Origin: Bdellovibrionales bacterium
GTDB taxonomy: Bacteria > Bdellovibrionota > UBA1018 > CAIMNF01
Reading direction: 5' to 3'
NCBI GenBank assembly: GCA_018266375.1
Contig: JAFEAO010000005.1
Coordinates: forward strand, 517,185-581,184
DNA length: 64,000 bases
The position numbers and the translations under genes were made by a program. Numbering within the stretch: position 1 is the stretch's first letter; each line of letters opens with the position of its first letter. The notes beneath the pieces are model-generated. The model was not told the origin of the DNA and made no database searches. It worked only from the letters and a program-made list of their open reading frames with translations. This document shows, piece by piece, positions 44,136 through 53,934 of this stretch.

Positions 44136-45785
44136 TTCATTTAGTCGGGTCGCGTAAGCTTTTCCGACGGCGGTTACAGTATATTTCTCTGTCATCAGCG
44201 ACTTCGCATTTTTTACAATCTCGTCCCGACGTACTCTATCTGTAAAGACGTCGCGGAACTTATCAATAGCAGAGTCAATTTTCACTTCGGCCCAGTGTGC
44301 ACCTTCAGAGAATGGATATTCTCCGGGTTTTACGGGCACTAGTTTGTAGTCAACAAGGTAAGAGTTTTGATTGTTACAGAAATCGACGTTACCGGAGTAA
44401 TTGGTAACGATCGTAGGGATGCCCATGAACATTGCCTCAGCGATCGACAAGCCAAAGCCCTCTGCTCTGTGTAAACTAACAAAACAATCCATAACAGAGA
44501 AGAAACTAAAAAGTTCATCTCTATCAAATTTTTTAGTGATAATTGAAATCCTTGTATCGTCGCCGATCACTTCTTTGATTTTCTCTAAACTGGATGTACG
44601 TAAGCTTTTAATAACAAGTGCAGTTTTCTCATTCCCAGTTGGGAACGCCTCTTTAAATGCTTTGATAGCCGCAAACGGATTTTTTCTTTCAACATATGAG
44701 AACGGGTCGTACATAAAAAAATATGTAAACGCTTCCGGATTTAATCCGAAGTCTGCTTTCTTTTTTGGTTGAAATGCAGGGATCTGTGTTGCGGACGGCA
44801 TGACAAACACGGGCTTTTTCACGCTAGCTCGAAATGCTTTCGCGCAGTGCTCGCTAATTGCCCAAAGTTCGTCAACAAGGTCAAGACAGAAGGCTAGGTT
44901 TTTAGGCCACGTATCTAGCTCCCACGGAAAAAATCCTATTGTATACCGCTTTCCAAGAACTTTGCTTTTCGATCTGAGTGAATGGTTAAAAAGTTCGGAT
45001 GCAGCTCCAGCAAAAAGATGCACTTCGGACGGTTGATCGAGTCTATCGAGGGGAATAGCAACGGTAGAGTTTTTCGCATCTTTGTGAACATCGGGGTTAA
45101 TTCCAACGTCGCAAAGACCGGGATTGAGTCCGACGGTCTTTAAACTTTCGTACGTTTGTCTTGCAAGTTCGCCCACGCCCGAAGTCATTGAGGAGTAGCC
45201 GAGAACTAGAAGGTTGTGCGGATTTTTAATCGGAGTTTCTGTGTCGACAACGGCGTGAGAATTCTTTCCGATTAGATCGATTGTTTTAGCTATATCATTC
45301 GGACCTAAGTTGAGCTCTTCTCGCAGATAGGGTTTGATCTTTTCTGGATCTATTAACTCTGGTTCCAACTTTTCAGGAACACATAGCGAGGCAAGGGCGT
45401 GCTGAAAATACCATTCTCTAAGACCGATAACGCCTTCTCTTGTGTCGAGAGAGAAAGCTGACTTTACGGTTGAGATCAAAGCCCAATGGAGATACGCGAT
45501 TCTTGGAAGTTTCTCGGTAACTTTGTCTGAGGGCGAATACGCAGAAAGAAATGGATTTAGCTTCGGGTTAATAATGCTTCGCGATATTTCACCGTATCCA
45601 TTCAATCTCAAAGAAAATTGTACACAGATAAGCAGCTTGCCTTCTGCAGAGGTGAGCTCAGGGATCGCCGGGCGCAACCACTCATTCAGTTCCCAGTATT
45701 GAATCACGCTTTGCGGCAAAGAGAGGCTTCCCCATTCTTTCCGTTCGGCATCATTCAGAAAAAACGGTTTATGTTGCATATTCAC
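44106..45785 (-). CDS. Large glycosyltransferase with C-terminal GT4 domain
   Basis: Of 559 residues, the last 360 form a GT-B transferase: LLVLGYSSMTSGVGELARQTY, YTIGFFPWELDTWPK, VDELWAISEHCAKAFRAS and the donor motif SLHRAEGFGLSIAEAMFMGIPTIVT. The first 190 residues are a separate helical domain, perhaps for acceptor binding or partner contact. Similar two-part proteins occur in rhamnan and O-antigen loci. ATG 45785 or 45779 may be used. Confidence 0.83.
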   Translation of the reverse strand: MNMQHKPFFLNDAERKEWGSLSLPQSVIQYWELNEWLRPAIPELTSAEGKLLICVQFSLRLNGYGEISRSIINPKLNPFLSAYSPSDKVTEKLPRIAYLHWALISTVKSAFSLDTREGVIGLREWYFQHALASLCVPEKLEPELIDPEKIKPYLREELNLGPNDIAKTIDLIGKNSHAVVDTETPIKNPHNLLVLGYSSMTSGVGELARQTYESLKTVGLNPGLCDVGINPDVHKDAKNSTVAIPLDRLDQPSEVHLFAGAASELFNHSLRSKSKVLGKRYTIGFFPWELDTWPKNLAFCLDLVDELWAISEHCAKAFRASVKKPVFVMPSATQIPAFQPKKKADFGLNPEAFTYFFMYDPFSYVERKNPFAAIKAFKEAFPTGNEKTALVIKSLRTSSLEKIKEVIGDDTRISIITKKFDRDELFSFFSVMDCFVSLHRAEGFGLSIAEAMFMGIPTIVTNYSGNVDFCNNQNSYLVDYKLVPVKPGEYPFSEGAHWAEVKIDSAIDKFRDVFTDRVRRDEIVKNAKSLMTEKYTVTAVGKAYATRLNELRTQLGLPG

Positions 45786-45817
45786 CGGTGTATCTTAATA
45801 GTTTAAAAAGGTCGAAC

Positions 45818-46984
45818 ATGAAAATTGCCTTCGTTGTCCATGAAAACACTCTGTCTGGTGGTGCTTTCGTCATTTACCGGCATGCTCACTATCTTCAGTC
45901 CATCGGACACGATGTTTCTTTGCTTTACTATAGAGTTGCCAACGCTAACCGGATCTTCTACCCAAATTTTAAAGTTAAATCATATCTTTTGAAAGATGTT
46001 CATACCGCAAATGTTCGTTTCGACGTCGTTTTCGCGACCTGGTGGGAGTCGTTTTACTATTTTCACTATGTAAATGCAGAAAGATATTTCTACTTTGTTC
46101 AGAGCGATGAACGACGCTTTTACAATGAAATCAAAAAGAAATCAGAGCGCGATCGATGGAAGTCAATGGTGAGGTTAACTTACCAATTTCCAGAGGTGGG
46201 TATCATTACCGAAGCGAAGTGGATTAAAAAAGTGCTTGAAGACGAATTTAGATTGAAGGTTGAGTATGCGCCAAACGGAGTCGATGGAGACGTGTTTCAT
46301 ACGAATGTAAAAGCGCTCGCTCCGAAGCCGAAAGAAAAATTGAGATTTTTAGTCGAGGGGCATGGAACGTCACCGTTTAAAAGAGTGGATTTAGCTTTTG
46401 AAGCTCTGAAACCTTACCGAGATCAGATCGAAGTATGGCAAATCGCTGGGGATGGATATCGTAAAAAATCTTGGAATCCTGACCGATTTTTTTCGAAGCT
46501 AAGTTTAAAAGAGATGGCGCCCGTTTACCGCTCTTGTGACGTCTTGATTAAACTTTCGATTGTAGAAGGCGTCTTTGGGCCGCCGCTTGAAATGATGGCG
46601 TGCGGGAATACAGCGCTTGTCTCTCAGGTTACAGGGCACGATGAGTACATCGTTAACGAGGAGAACTCACTCTCTGTTCCTTGTGACGATATCGAGTCCA
46701 CTCGTCGCGCAATTGAGAGGTTTATTGAAGGCGGTCGCCCGTTTGTAGAGCAGCTTTCAAAAAATGCTGTTGAGAAGGCTAAAGAAATGAATTGGAATAA
46801 TCAGCACGAAAAATTTAACCAAGCTATGCTTAGGTTGAAGGATCGCGTGGATCCAATTTCCGAGGAAGTTAGATCTGCAATTGGTGTGATGGAAAGAATG
46901 AAATGGGCTCTAGCTGGAAAGCGGCCACCTAACATGTTGAATGCTCGAGTGACGACACCCAAACCTGTCAAATTTAAACCATGA
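45818..46984 (+). CDS. Glycosyltransferase, GT4 family
   Basis: The 388-residue GT-B protein has IAFVVHENTLSGGAFVIYRH, VGIITEAKWIKKVLEDEF, VEYAPNGVDGDVFH and the donor region KLSIVEGVFGPPLEMMACGNT. These resemble WsaF-like rhamnosyltransferases. ATG 45818 (MKIAFVVHEN) is the start; 45788 would add 10 residues upstream of the first strand. The next gene starts with an ATGA overlap. Confidence 0.87.
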   Translation: MKIAFVVHENTLSGGAFVIYRHAHYLQSIGHDVSLLYYRVANANRIFYPNFKVKSYLLKDVHTANVRFDVVFATWWESFYYFHYVNAERYFYFVQSDERRFYNEIKKKSERDRWKSMVRLTYQFPEVGIITEAKWIKKVLEDEFRLKVEYAPNGVDGDVFHTNVKALAPKPKEKLRFLVEGHGTSPFKRVDLAFEALKPYRDQIEVWQIAGDGYRKKSWNPDRFFSKLSLKEMAPVYRSCDVLIKLSIVEGVFGPPLEMMACGNTALVSQVTGHDEYIVNEENSLSVPCDDIESTRRAIERFIEGGRPFVEQLSKNAVEKAKEMNWNNQHEKFNQAMLRLKDRVDPISEEVRSAIGVMERMKWALAGKRPPNMLNARVTTPKPVKFKP

Positions 46985-47889
46985 AATTAAATGTTTTTCC
47001 GACAACTACGTTTGTAGCCCAGCCTGAGTACTTTAGGCAGAGCTATTATGATGCTACGAATTCGGGAAAACATTTTGAATACTCCATCACGTCAGGTGAT
47101 TTAAGTGCGTTAAAAAAATTGCCAGACTTTTTGAAAGCAAATGGTTCTAAGGTCTGTGTGATTATTCGGCCCGAATGGATGGCGGGTTTTCCAGACGTCG
47201 TTTCACAAATTAAGAAAATGGGTGTGAAGTTAGTTGGTTACGCGACCGAGCCTGTTCCTTTAGATAATGGCGGTGTTGCACATCCTGATCAAATGGCTAG
47301 ACTTGAAAACTTGAAGCGAGCCTGTGGTATTCCATGGGATTTGGTGGTTTTCTACGACGCATCTTCCAAAAAAACGGTAAGTAAACTTGGATTTGAAAAT
47401 TTAAAGTTTCATCTTTTACCGATGAGTTTTGAAATGTTCAAACCAGCTGAACAGGGTGAAGCCAAAAAAGAGTTTGATACTGTTTTTATTGGTCGACCTA
47501 CAGATCACCGGGAAAGATTTTTGCTTCCGTTGAAAGCAAGCCGGAAAGTAGTGCATGTGGCTCACGGACTATATGATGAGTGGGCAAGGGTGTTGATGAT
47601 TCGGGCCCATTCTGTGATTAATATTCATAATTTGGAATATTCCAACTTTGAAGCTCGGGTGGTTCAATCGCTTTTGTGTGGTATGCCAACTCTTTCTGAG
47701 CCTCTTTCGCAAGACAAATTGAATCAGCACGAATTGTTTCATGTATTTAAGACTCCTGAGGAGCTGTTCGCCTTAGTCGACGATATGAAACATAAAAGTA
47801 TTCAACGTGGGGATGTACAGCAGCACCGAGAAGTGCTTAAAGAATTTCATATTAACTCTTTATTTAAATTGATTGGAGATTCGCTTTGA
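46981..47889 (+). CDS. Glycosyltransferase-like protein (GT1/CgeB-like)
   Basis: The 302-residue protein has a GT-B-like C-terminal half: FDTVFIGRPTDHRERFLLPL, VINIHNLEYSNFEARVVQSL and LLCGMPTLSEPLSQDKL. This resembles the CgeB/glyco_trans_1_2 group. The N-terminal half has CVIIRPEWMAGFPDVV. It probably transfers a sugar, but the family is only loosely recognised. It overlaps both neighbours by 4 bases. Confidence 0.7.
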   Translation: MKLNVFPTTTFVAQPEYFRQSYYDATNSGKHFEYSITSGDLSALKKLPDFLKANGSKVCVIIRPEWMAGFPDVVSQIKKMGVKLVGYATEPVPLDNGGVAHPDQMARLENLKRACGIPWDLVVFYDASSKKTVSKLGFENLKFHLLPMSFEMFKPAEQGEAKKEFDTVFIGRPTDHRERFLLPLKASRKVVHVAHGLYDEWARVLMIRAHSVINIHNLEYSNFEARVVQSLLCGMPTLSEPLSQDKLNQHELFHVFKTPEELFALVDDMKHKSIQRGDVQQHREVLKEFHINSLFKLIGDSL

Positions 47890-48746
47890 AGTCAAAAGCT
47901 TTAAAGATCTTCCAAATTTACTATCTCGAATCACAGAAAAATACGCTAGACCCCGCCTTTACACCTTTTGATAACACTTCCAATCCTCATCCGGAACTCT
48001 ACGAGACTTACATCTTGGAGAAAATTTTTAATCAACTGGACCATTACTCCGAAGATTTGATTGGGACGGTGTCGCACAAATTCGGAATTAAAATGAAAGT
48101 ACCAGGAAGTACGTGGCTGGATGATATTGCCGCAAATCCTGGCGCTGATTTGTATATCTGTGACCCGTTTCCCCAAGACGGTTACTTCTTTTACAATATT
48201 TGGGGACGTGCTGAAAAATCTCACCCAGGGATCATTCCATTTGCCCAAGATGTTTTGGATGCAGTGGGAGTGAAGGTCGATATTAAGAACTTTCCACGAA
48301 AAATTGCATTACACTGCAATTGTAATTTTTGGGTTGGAACGAAAGAATTTTGGCGTACCTACATTCCGGTGGTGAGTAAGGCAAAAGAATATGTTTTGCA
48401 GTCGCCGAAAAGAGATGAGTTCCTTTTGCGTCATTCCGGTCCAGATGGCGATTTCGTATTTTACCCGTATATTATCGAGAGACTGCTTACGTCTTATCTA
48501 GTTACAAATTCGAATCTAAATGTTCACAAGTTTGTGCCAAGCAAACCAGACATCGAGTATTCAATCACCACGATGCAGCTGGAAGTCATGAAACAACTCG
48601 TCCCAGGCTGGTCAGCTATTGAACATGAGCTTGCCCAAAAGCCAATTAAAGAAGCCATTTCGTATCAAAAGGACGTAGTCCGTGATGCAGTGGTTCGAAG
48701 CAACTTGATTTTAGGTAGAGACCCCCAGGATTGGACATTGTTTTAA
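47886..48746 (+). CDS. Unrecognised protein in glycosyltransferase operon
   Basis: The 286-residue soluble protein has no family I can name. It is rich in aromatic residues (IFQIYYLESQKNTLDPAF, YICDPFPQDGYFFYNIWG, CNCNFWVGTKEFWRTYIP, GPDGDFVFYPYIIERLL). The last motif is reminiscent of GT-A-like capsular transferases that report HNFWCNFWV-type blocks. It overlaps the previous gene by ATGA and precedes the sugar-phosphate cyclase by 40 bases. A role in glycan assembly is inferred from position only. Confidence 0.5.
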   Translation: MKSKALKIFQIYYLESQKNTLDPAFTPFDNTSNPHPELYETYILEKIFNQLDHYSEDLIGTVSHKFGIKMKVPGSTWLDDIAANPGADLYICDPFPQDGYFFYNIWGRAEKSHPGIIPFAQDVLDAVGVKVDIKNFPRKIALHCNCNFWVGTKEFWRTYIPVVSKAKEYVLQSPKRDEFLLRHSGPDGDFVFYPYIIERLLTSYLVTNSNLNVHKFVPSKPDIEYSITTMQLEVMKQLVPGWSAIEHELAQKPIKEAISYQKDVVRDAVVRSNLILGRDPQDWTLF

Positions 48747-48786
48747 TAGAAAGATAGGCTAAAGCATAAATTAAGGTGAACTTTTA

Positions 48787-49935
48787 ATGGGTATCGATTC
48801 CTCAGCTCAACTTGCGGCAGTTCCAAACTTCGATGAATACAAGTTTGTACAAAATAAGTACATGCGTACAAAAGTCGTTTTTGGTCGGGGTCTTCATAAG
48901 GCGGCTGCTCAGTCTATATTTAACGGTGGATACAAAGACTCTCGGCACTTTCTTGTTACAGACAGAACCGTAAATAAATTTTACGGTGACCTGATGGAAT
49001 CGGTTTTCGTGGATGCCGGCTACACTATTACCCGAGTGATCTGCGACGACTCAGAAATGTCTAAAAGCTTTGGCCAGTTTGAGCGTATTTGCACGGAGAT
49101 GCTGGATGTCGGATTCGACAAGAATAGCTTTGTGATCAGCCTTGGCGGAGGAGTGATAAATAACTTAGCGGGCTTCATTGCTTCCACCCTCTACCGAGGA
49201 ATTAATCTTGCTCACATACCTACAAGCCTGTTGGCTCAAGTTGATGCAGCAATTGATTTTAAGCAGGCTCTAAATACCAATCACGGGAAAAACCTGGTTG
49301 GCAGTTATTATCCGGCATCTGTGGTATTAGTTGATCCGTTTTTTCTTCGCACTTTAGAAGATCGACATCTCTACAATGGGTTGGCCGAATCTATTAAGCA
49401 TGCTCTTGCACAAGATCTGTCTTTTTTTGATTATCTCTCTAGTTTTTCAGGTAACTGTAAATCGGATGAATTCGAAGATCGAATTATTCGAGACTCAATC
49501 GTTCTGAAGACAAAGTTGATGAGTAATGCAAGCGAAGAAACGATCGACGAAATCATTAAACAATACGGACACGCCATTGGTCATGCGATCGAGCACTTAT
49601 CGAAGGGTGGTGTATTACACGGCGAAGCCATTTCGATTGGCATGTGCGTGTCGGCGGTTATTGCCGAAAATCTTGGTTTTGGTGAAAAGGGCATGGTCTC
49701 GATTCACGAAAGAATTTTCAAAAAGTATAATCTTCCAACAAAAGTACCAGCGAACATTTCAAACGAGAGTATTTTGAAGATCATCCGCTACGACAAGCAC
49801 TTTAGAAAAGGTAAAGCCTTTATGGGATTGTTAAAGTCGGTTGCTAAGCCGGCTAGCAGCAAGGAATCAAGTTTTGAGATTCCTATTGATCTCGAGCAGA
49901 TTGGCAGAGCTTTGACTGCTTGTAGAGGCGTATGA
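48787..49935 (+). CDS. Sugar-phosphate cyclase (3-dehydroquinate synthase superfamily, DOIS/EEVS-like)
   Basis: The 382-residue protein has the NAD- and metal-binding blocks of the family: SLGGGVINNLAGFIASTLYRG, HIPTSLLAQVDAAIDFKQAL, NHGKNLVGSYYPA, GLAESIKHAL, a metal-binding GHAIGHAIEH and HGEAISIGM. DHQ synthase has DxxxGGKTGVN where this protein has DAAIDFKQALN, nearer to the SLKQAVN form in 2-deoxy-scyllo-inosose synthase and the KQGVN form in EEVS. It probably makes a cyclitol, not 3-dehydroquinate. An SDR gene follows with an ATGA overlap and could reduce or oxidise the product. Confidence 0.8.
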   Translation: MGIDSSAQLAAVPNFDEYKFVQNKYMRTKVVFGRGLHKAAAQSIFNGGYKDSRHFLVTDRTVNKFYGDLMESVFVDAGYTITRVICDDSEMSKSFGQFERICTEMLDVGFDKNSFVISLGGGVINNLAGFIASTLYRGINLAHIPTSLLAQVDAAIDFKQALNTNHGKNLVGSYYPASVVLVDPFFLRTLEDRHLYNGLAESIKHALAQDLSFFDYLSSFSGNCKSDEFEDRIIRDSIVLKTKLMSNASEETIDEIIKQYGHAIGHAIEHLSKGGVLHGEAISIGMCVSAVIAENLGFGEKGMVSIHERIFKKYNLPTKVPANISNESILKIIRYDKHFRKGKAFMGLLKSVAKPASSKESSFEIPIDLEQIGRALTACRGV

Positions 49936-50666
49936 GCAAAAAAACGGTATTAGTTACGGGAGGCACTCGCGGAATTGGAAAAGCGATATCCAAGCGTCTC
50001 GCTCAGGATGGGTTCGAGGTTTTTTTTACTGGTCGATCTGGCGACTCAATTGACAGCGCTACAAGCGGGCAAGCAATCTCTTTGGATTTAGCTAAAGAAG
50101 AGTCAGTTGAAAAATTTGTTCGTGGGTGGACCAAGCCGTTATTCGCATTGATTAATAACGCCGCGATTTGTGAAACATCAAAACTTGGAGAGCCCACAAG
50201 TTTTTCGATCTGGAACAAAGTTATTCAAGTGAATCTTACTTCGACCTTCTATCTGACGAACGAGCTTCTAGGTCGTATTCAAAAAGGCGGCCGTATCGTC
50301 AATATCTCTTCTCAGTTGGGTGTCGAGGGGCGCGGTGGATACGGCGCATATTGTGCAAGCAAATTTGCAATCAACGGCCTGACAAAAGTTTGGGCGAAAG
50401 AGTTGGGAGAACGGGGTATTAACGTTAACTCGATTTGTCCTGGATGGGTTGAAACGGAAATGACAATGTCGGATTTGTCTAGAATTGCGAAAGAGAAAAA
50501 CATTTCCGAAAAACAGATGTATCAGGAAATTTGCGCACCACTTGAGCTAAAAAGGATGAACAAACCCGAAGAAGTCGCAGGTTTGGTAAGTTTCCTTCTA
50601 GGGCCTGATGGAGGCGCCATTACCGGTCGCGATCTTTTACTACAAACCATTTGGAACGAGATGTAG
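49932..50666 (+). CDS. Short-chain dehydrogenase/reductase paired with the cyclase
   Basis: The 244-residue classical SDR has VLVTGGTRGIGKAIS, ALINNAAICE, IVNISSQLGVEG, the catalytic YGAYCASKFA (YxxxK) and NSICPGWVETEM, like FabG. The ATGA overlap with the cyclase suggests it acts on the cyclitol product. It is followed 2 bases after its stop by a DUF5672-like gene. Confidence 0.9.
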   Translation: MSKKTVLVTGGTRGIGKAISKRLAQDGFEVFFTGRSGDSIDSATSGQAISLDLAKEESVEKFVRGWTKPLFALINNAAICETSKLGEPTSFSIWNKVIQVNLTSTFYLTNELLGRIQKGGRIVNISSQLGVEGRGGYGAYCASKFAINGLTKVWAKELGERGINVNSICPGWVETEMTMSDLSRIAKEKNISEKQMYQEICAPLELKRMNKPEEVAGLVSFLLGPDGGAITGRDLLLQTIWNEM

Positions 50667-50668
50667 AC

Positions 50669-51484
50669 ATGGGAAAAAAGGTTGTTATCGCAGTTCCGGT
50701 TTATAAGGCTTTATTCTCTAAGGACGATCTCCTGTCGCTGGGACTATTGCAGGAAGTGCTCAAAGATTATGAAATCAAAATCTTTAAGCCCAAATCACTG
50801 AATGTGCAGGTCAATGATTGGGAGGCTGTAAGCGTACCTGACCAGATGATGAGCTCACGGGCGAGTTACAGCGAGATGCTTTTATCAAAAGATTTTTACG
50901 AGGCATTCTTTCCTGCAGACAAAATTCTTATTCATCAATTGGACGCCCTCGTCGTTCAAAATACGTTGTCACAATGGGTTGATGCAGATTTAGATTATAT
51001 CGGACCAATCTGGGTTCGTTCTTCGATCGAAAAGTGGGAAAACGTAACTTGGGATTACGTCGACGAAGGCGTGGGTAACGGTGGGTTTTCGCTCCGTGAT
51101 TTACGCGGAAGCATTAAAGCACTTCAGATTGCCGAAGATCAGGCGCATCAAAAGTTTGCTGGATTGTCAGAGCTTTCGGGCGGAGCTCTGGTTAGGGAAT
51201 TTACTCGAAGATATCTAGATAGTAAGGTTTTTGCTGACAACGAAGATATGTTTTGGGGCTTGGTCGCCGAAAATATCGATAAGTCTTACAAAAAAGGTTC
51301 TATTCAGCAGTCTCTTGAATTCGGGTTTGAGTACGATCCAGAATACTGTTTGCGTCGACTGGGTAAGGCACCTTTCGGATGCCATGCCTGGAATCGATTT
51401 CCGGAAACGAGAAAATTTTGGTTAGATTTTTTGAAAGAGCGCTTCGATGTTGAAGCGCTCAAGAAAAAAATTAAGATCAAATAA
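50669..51484 (+). CDS. DUF5672-like glycosyltransferase-type protein
   Basis: The 271-residue protein has ILIHQLDALVVQNTL, LDYIGPIWV, GVGNGGFSLRDLRGSIKAL, NEDMFWGLVA and APFGCHAWNRF, the order seen in DUF5672 proteins of polysaccharide loci, which look like GT-A transferases. It may attach the cyclitol made by the two genes upstream. ATG 50669 follows the SDR stop by 2 bases and is preferred to the upstream 50651. Confidence 0.75.
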   Translation: MGKKVVIAVPVYKALFSKDDLLSLGLLQEVLKDYEIKIFKPKSLNVQVNDWEAVSVPDQMMSSRASYSEMLLSKDFYEAFFPADKILIHQLDALVVQNTLSQWVDADLDYIGPIWVRSSIEKWENVTWDYVDEGVGNGGFSLRDLRGSIKALQIAEDQAHQKFAGLSELSGGALVREFTRRYLDSKVFADNEDMFWGLVAENIDKSYKKGSIQQSLEFGFEYDPEYCLRRLGKAPFGCHAWNRFPETRKFWLDFLKERFDVEALKKKIKIK

Positions 51485-51486
51485 GT

Positions 51487-52254
51487 TTATCTGCGACCAA
51501 CGAGAGTGTTGAACTTGAACTCTTTCCCATTCTCGAAAACTTGAATGTGGGTATTCATATCGATTTTATTGAATCCTAGGATGTTCAAGATTTCTTTCAA
51601 CATTGGAACTGGCAAGAACCACCAAGTCTCGAAAGGTTCTTTCTTGGCAGCACGTGGGAGGAATTGCTGAAAACATTGATTGTTCGGAGAATCAACCTTC
51701 TCTTGGTTCCAGAAAAAGAATGGTTCGTTCAGCTCTGTAATCACAATCTCGTTTTTGCAGATCGAAGCTGCTTTTTGAATAGCGAGGAATGGATCGCGAA
51801 CGTGCAAAAGCATGTTGTTGAGCGTGACAACGTCGAAACTACCCAGTGACTGATCAATTTCATAAACCGATCCATAAACCATTTTAGCTTTTGAGTTAAA
51901 TTTTTGGTGCGCATACCACCAAGAGTTGTTCAATCTTCTAATATGCTCTTTGCGAGTCTTTACGATCGATTCGATATCGACGCCGGCATATGGAATGATG
52001 TCCCAAGATTGCTCGTGGCTCAGATCAAAAGAGGTAACTGTAGCGCCTTGTTGTTCCATCCAGAATCCAAGATGGCCACTTGCAGTCCCAATTTCAAACA
52101 CTGACTTTCCCTTTACGTTGAGAGAGCCAAGGTACTCTTGTTCACGGCCGCGAATATCCCATTCACCTTTTGCCTCACCATGATTTGGAAGGTTCATTGA
52201 ATGATAAAAATAGCAGTCAGAGAAATCATTGATGGTTCGAGTTGAGTAACGCAC
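51487..52254 (-). CDS. SAM-dependent methyltransferase (CmoB/DUF1698-like)
   Basis: The 255-residue protein has SVFEIGTASGHLGFWMEQQG (motif I), VTSFDLSHE (motif II), SFDVVTLNNMLLHVRDPFLA and ICKNEIVITELNE. The arrangement resembles the tRNA mo5U methyltransferase-like group, but the location suggests sugar methylation. It converges on the DUF5672 gene with a 2-base gap and is divergent from rmlB. Confidence 0.78.
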   Translation of the reverse strand: MRYSTRTINDFSDCYFYHSMNLPNHGEAKGEWDIRGREQEYLGSLNVKGKSVFEIGTASGHLGFWMEQQGATVTSFDLSHEQSWDIIPYAGVDIESIVKTRKEHIRRLNNSWWYAHQKFNSKAKMVYGSVYEIDQSLGSFDVVTLNNMLLHVRDPFLAIQKAASICKNEIVITELNEPFFFWNQEKVDSPNNQCFQQFLPRAAKKEPFETWWFLPVPMLKEILNILGFNKIDMNTHIQVFENGKEFKFNTLVGRR

Positions 52255-52377
52255 CGGGCCTCCAAGCGTAATTTGTTTTTTGCAGTTAACAATGAAATGA
52301 GCTTAAAGTCACCATTTTTCTAAGCATTCTCGGTATTTGACAATGGCACGAATCAAACGTAAAAATGCGATATTAAA

Positions 52378-53442
52378 ATGAAATCTCTTTTGGTCACCGG
52401 CGCCGCCGGCTTCATCGGTAGTAACTTCGCGGAAATCGCACTTGATCGTGGATACAAGGTCATTGCCTACGATGCACTTACATACGCCGGACATCGGGAG
52501 AATCTTCAGGACCAAGATGGTTCCAACAATTTTCATTTTGTCCATGGAAAGATTCAAGATCGTAAAGCTGTCTTAGACCTTTTGCGCGAACATAAGATTT
52601 GTGGACTGGTTAACTTTGCTGCGGAATCTCACGTCGATAAGTCTATTACCGGTCCAGCAGATTTTATTGAGACAAATATCAGCGGTACTTTCCATCTGTT
52701 GACAGCAGCTAAAGAGTACTTTGACGCGCTATCTGACGATGCAAAAAAGAATTTCCGCTTTTTACATGTTTCAACTGACGAAGTTTTTGGCTCTTTGGGA
52801 GCGACTGGTAAATTCACCGAGACAACCCCATATGCTCCAAACTCGCCTTACTCCGCCTCCAAAGCAGCATCGGACTTGCTTGTGCGTGCTTGGCACCATA
52901 CCTATGGATTGCCGACGATAACTACCAACTGTTCAAACAACTACGGTCCGAAGCAGTTTCCAGAGAAATTAATTCCACACATGATTTTTTGCGCACTTCA
53001 AGGCAAGGCACTCCCAGTGTATGGAAAAGGCGAAAACGTTCGCGATTGGATCCATGTCACAGACCATGCGTCGGGCGTATTGCTCGCTCTCGAAAAAGGC
53101 CGTTCAGGTGAGACTTACTGCTTTGGCGGAAACTCGGAGCGTAAAAATATCGATGTAGTGAAAGAAATTGCATCGATTTTGGACGGACTTCGTCCTCGCA
53201 AAGACGGAAAAAAATATTCTGAACAAATCGAGTTTGTTATGGATCGTCCTGGACATGATTTGCGTTATGCGATTGATGACTCTAAAGCGGAAAACGAACT
53301 CGGGTTTAAACGCAACTATGCACAGTTCGAAGATGGTCTTCGCGCCACTGTTGAGTGGTATCTCGATAATGTCGATTGGTCGCAAAAGGTTACTTCCAAG
53401 CCGGGTACTAAAGTGACTTACGATTGGGCGAGTTTGAAGTAG
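52378..53442 (+). CDS. rmlB: dTDP-glucose 4,6-dehydratase
   Basis: The full-length 354-residue extended SDR has LLVTGAAGFIGSNFAEIAL, YDALTYAGHRENL, NFAAESHVDKSI, HVSTDEVFGSLG, PYSASKAASDLLV (YxxxK), TNCSNNYGPKQFPEKLIP and NVRDWIHV. It makes dTDP-4-keto-6-deoxyglucose in the rhamnose pathway. rmlD and rmlC follow 2.4 and 3.9 kb downstream, separated by foreign-looking small genes. Confidence 0.97.
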   Translation: MKSLLVTGAAGFIGSNFAEIALDRGYKVIAYDALTYAGHRENLQDQDGSNNFHFVHGKIQDRKAVLDLLREHKICGLVNFAAESHVDKSITGPADFIETNISGTFHLLTAAKEYFDALSDDAKKNFRFLHVSTDEVFGSLGATGKFTETTPYAPNSPYSASKAASDLLVRAWHHTYGLPTITTNCSNNYGPKQFPEKLIPHMIFCALQGKALPVYGKGENVRDWIHVTDHASGVLLALEKGRSGETYCFGGNSERKNIDVVKEIASILDGLRPRKDGKKYSEQIEFVMDRPGHDLRYAIDDSKAENELGFKRNYAQFEDGLRATVEWYLDNVDWSQKVTSKPGTKVTYDWASLK

Positions 53443-53445
53443 AGT

Positions 53446-53901
53446 TTATGCTTTGGTACAGCAAAAGACCTGAGATCCAAGCGGCGATGGTATAGCCACT
53501 GTTTTCCAGCCGTTTTTAGTCATGAGATCGCGAAAATAGGTTTCTTGAAACCCAAGTTCGAGCCAGCCATGCAAACGAATATGGAAAATAGATTCCCCAT
53601 CAAGGCGTAATCCCCAAGGGTAGGGTTGCCCATCGGTGATCGGCTCATTGCAGAAATACACTTTCCCGCCGGGCGCGATCAGCTGGTCGAGATTTTTAAT
53701 CATCTGTTGATGATCAGAGCAGTGGTGGAAAGAGGCATTAAAAATAACGGCATCGAACTTTTGTCCAAGTTTGTGAACCTCGAGAAAGTCGCGATTAATG
53801 AGTTTTGCTGTTTTGCCTACTTTACTGAGTCGGCCTTTGATCACTTTTAAAAAACTATCCGAAATATCTACCCGGTTGGCTTCTTGTATTTTTTTATTAT
53901 T
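53446..53901 (-). pseudogene. 5'-truncated methyltransferase remnant
   Basis: The open frame from 53901 has no start codon before EANRVDISDSFLKVIKGRL, which corresponds to motif II of a class I methyltransferase. KFDAVIFNASFHHCSDHQQM, APGGKVYFCNEPI and a normal C-terminus follow. Motif I and everything before it are gone. A GTG at 53844 could start a shorter product without the SAM site. The break near 53900 lies just before the ubiquitin-like gene on the other strand, so the insertion there may have removed the 5' part. Confidence 0.7.
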
Positions 53902-53934
53902 CTAAATGGAATCATTAAACCAAGGAGGGTGTCG

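Noticed and set aside
48787..49935. The cyclase as the housekeeping 3-dehydroquinate synthase (aroB)
   Set aside because: The DHQ-synthase GGKTGVN segment is replaced by DFKQALN and the gene sits in a polysaccharide operon, not with shikimate genes.
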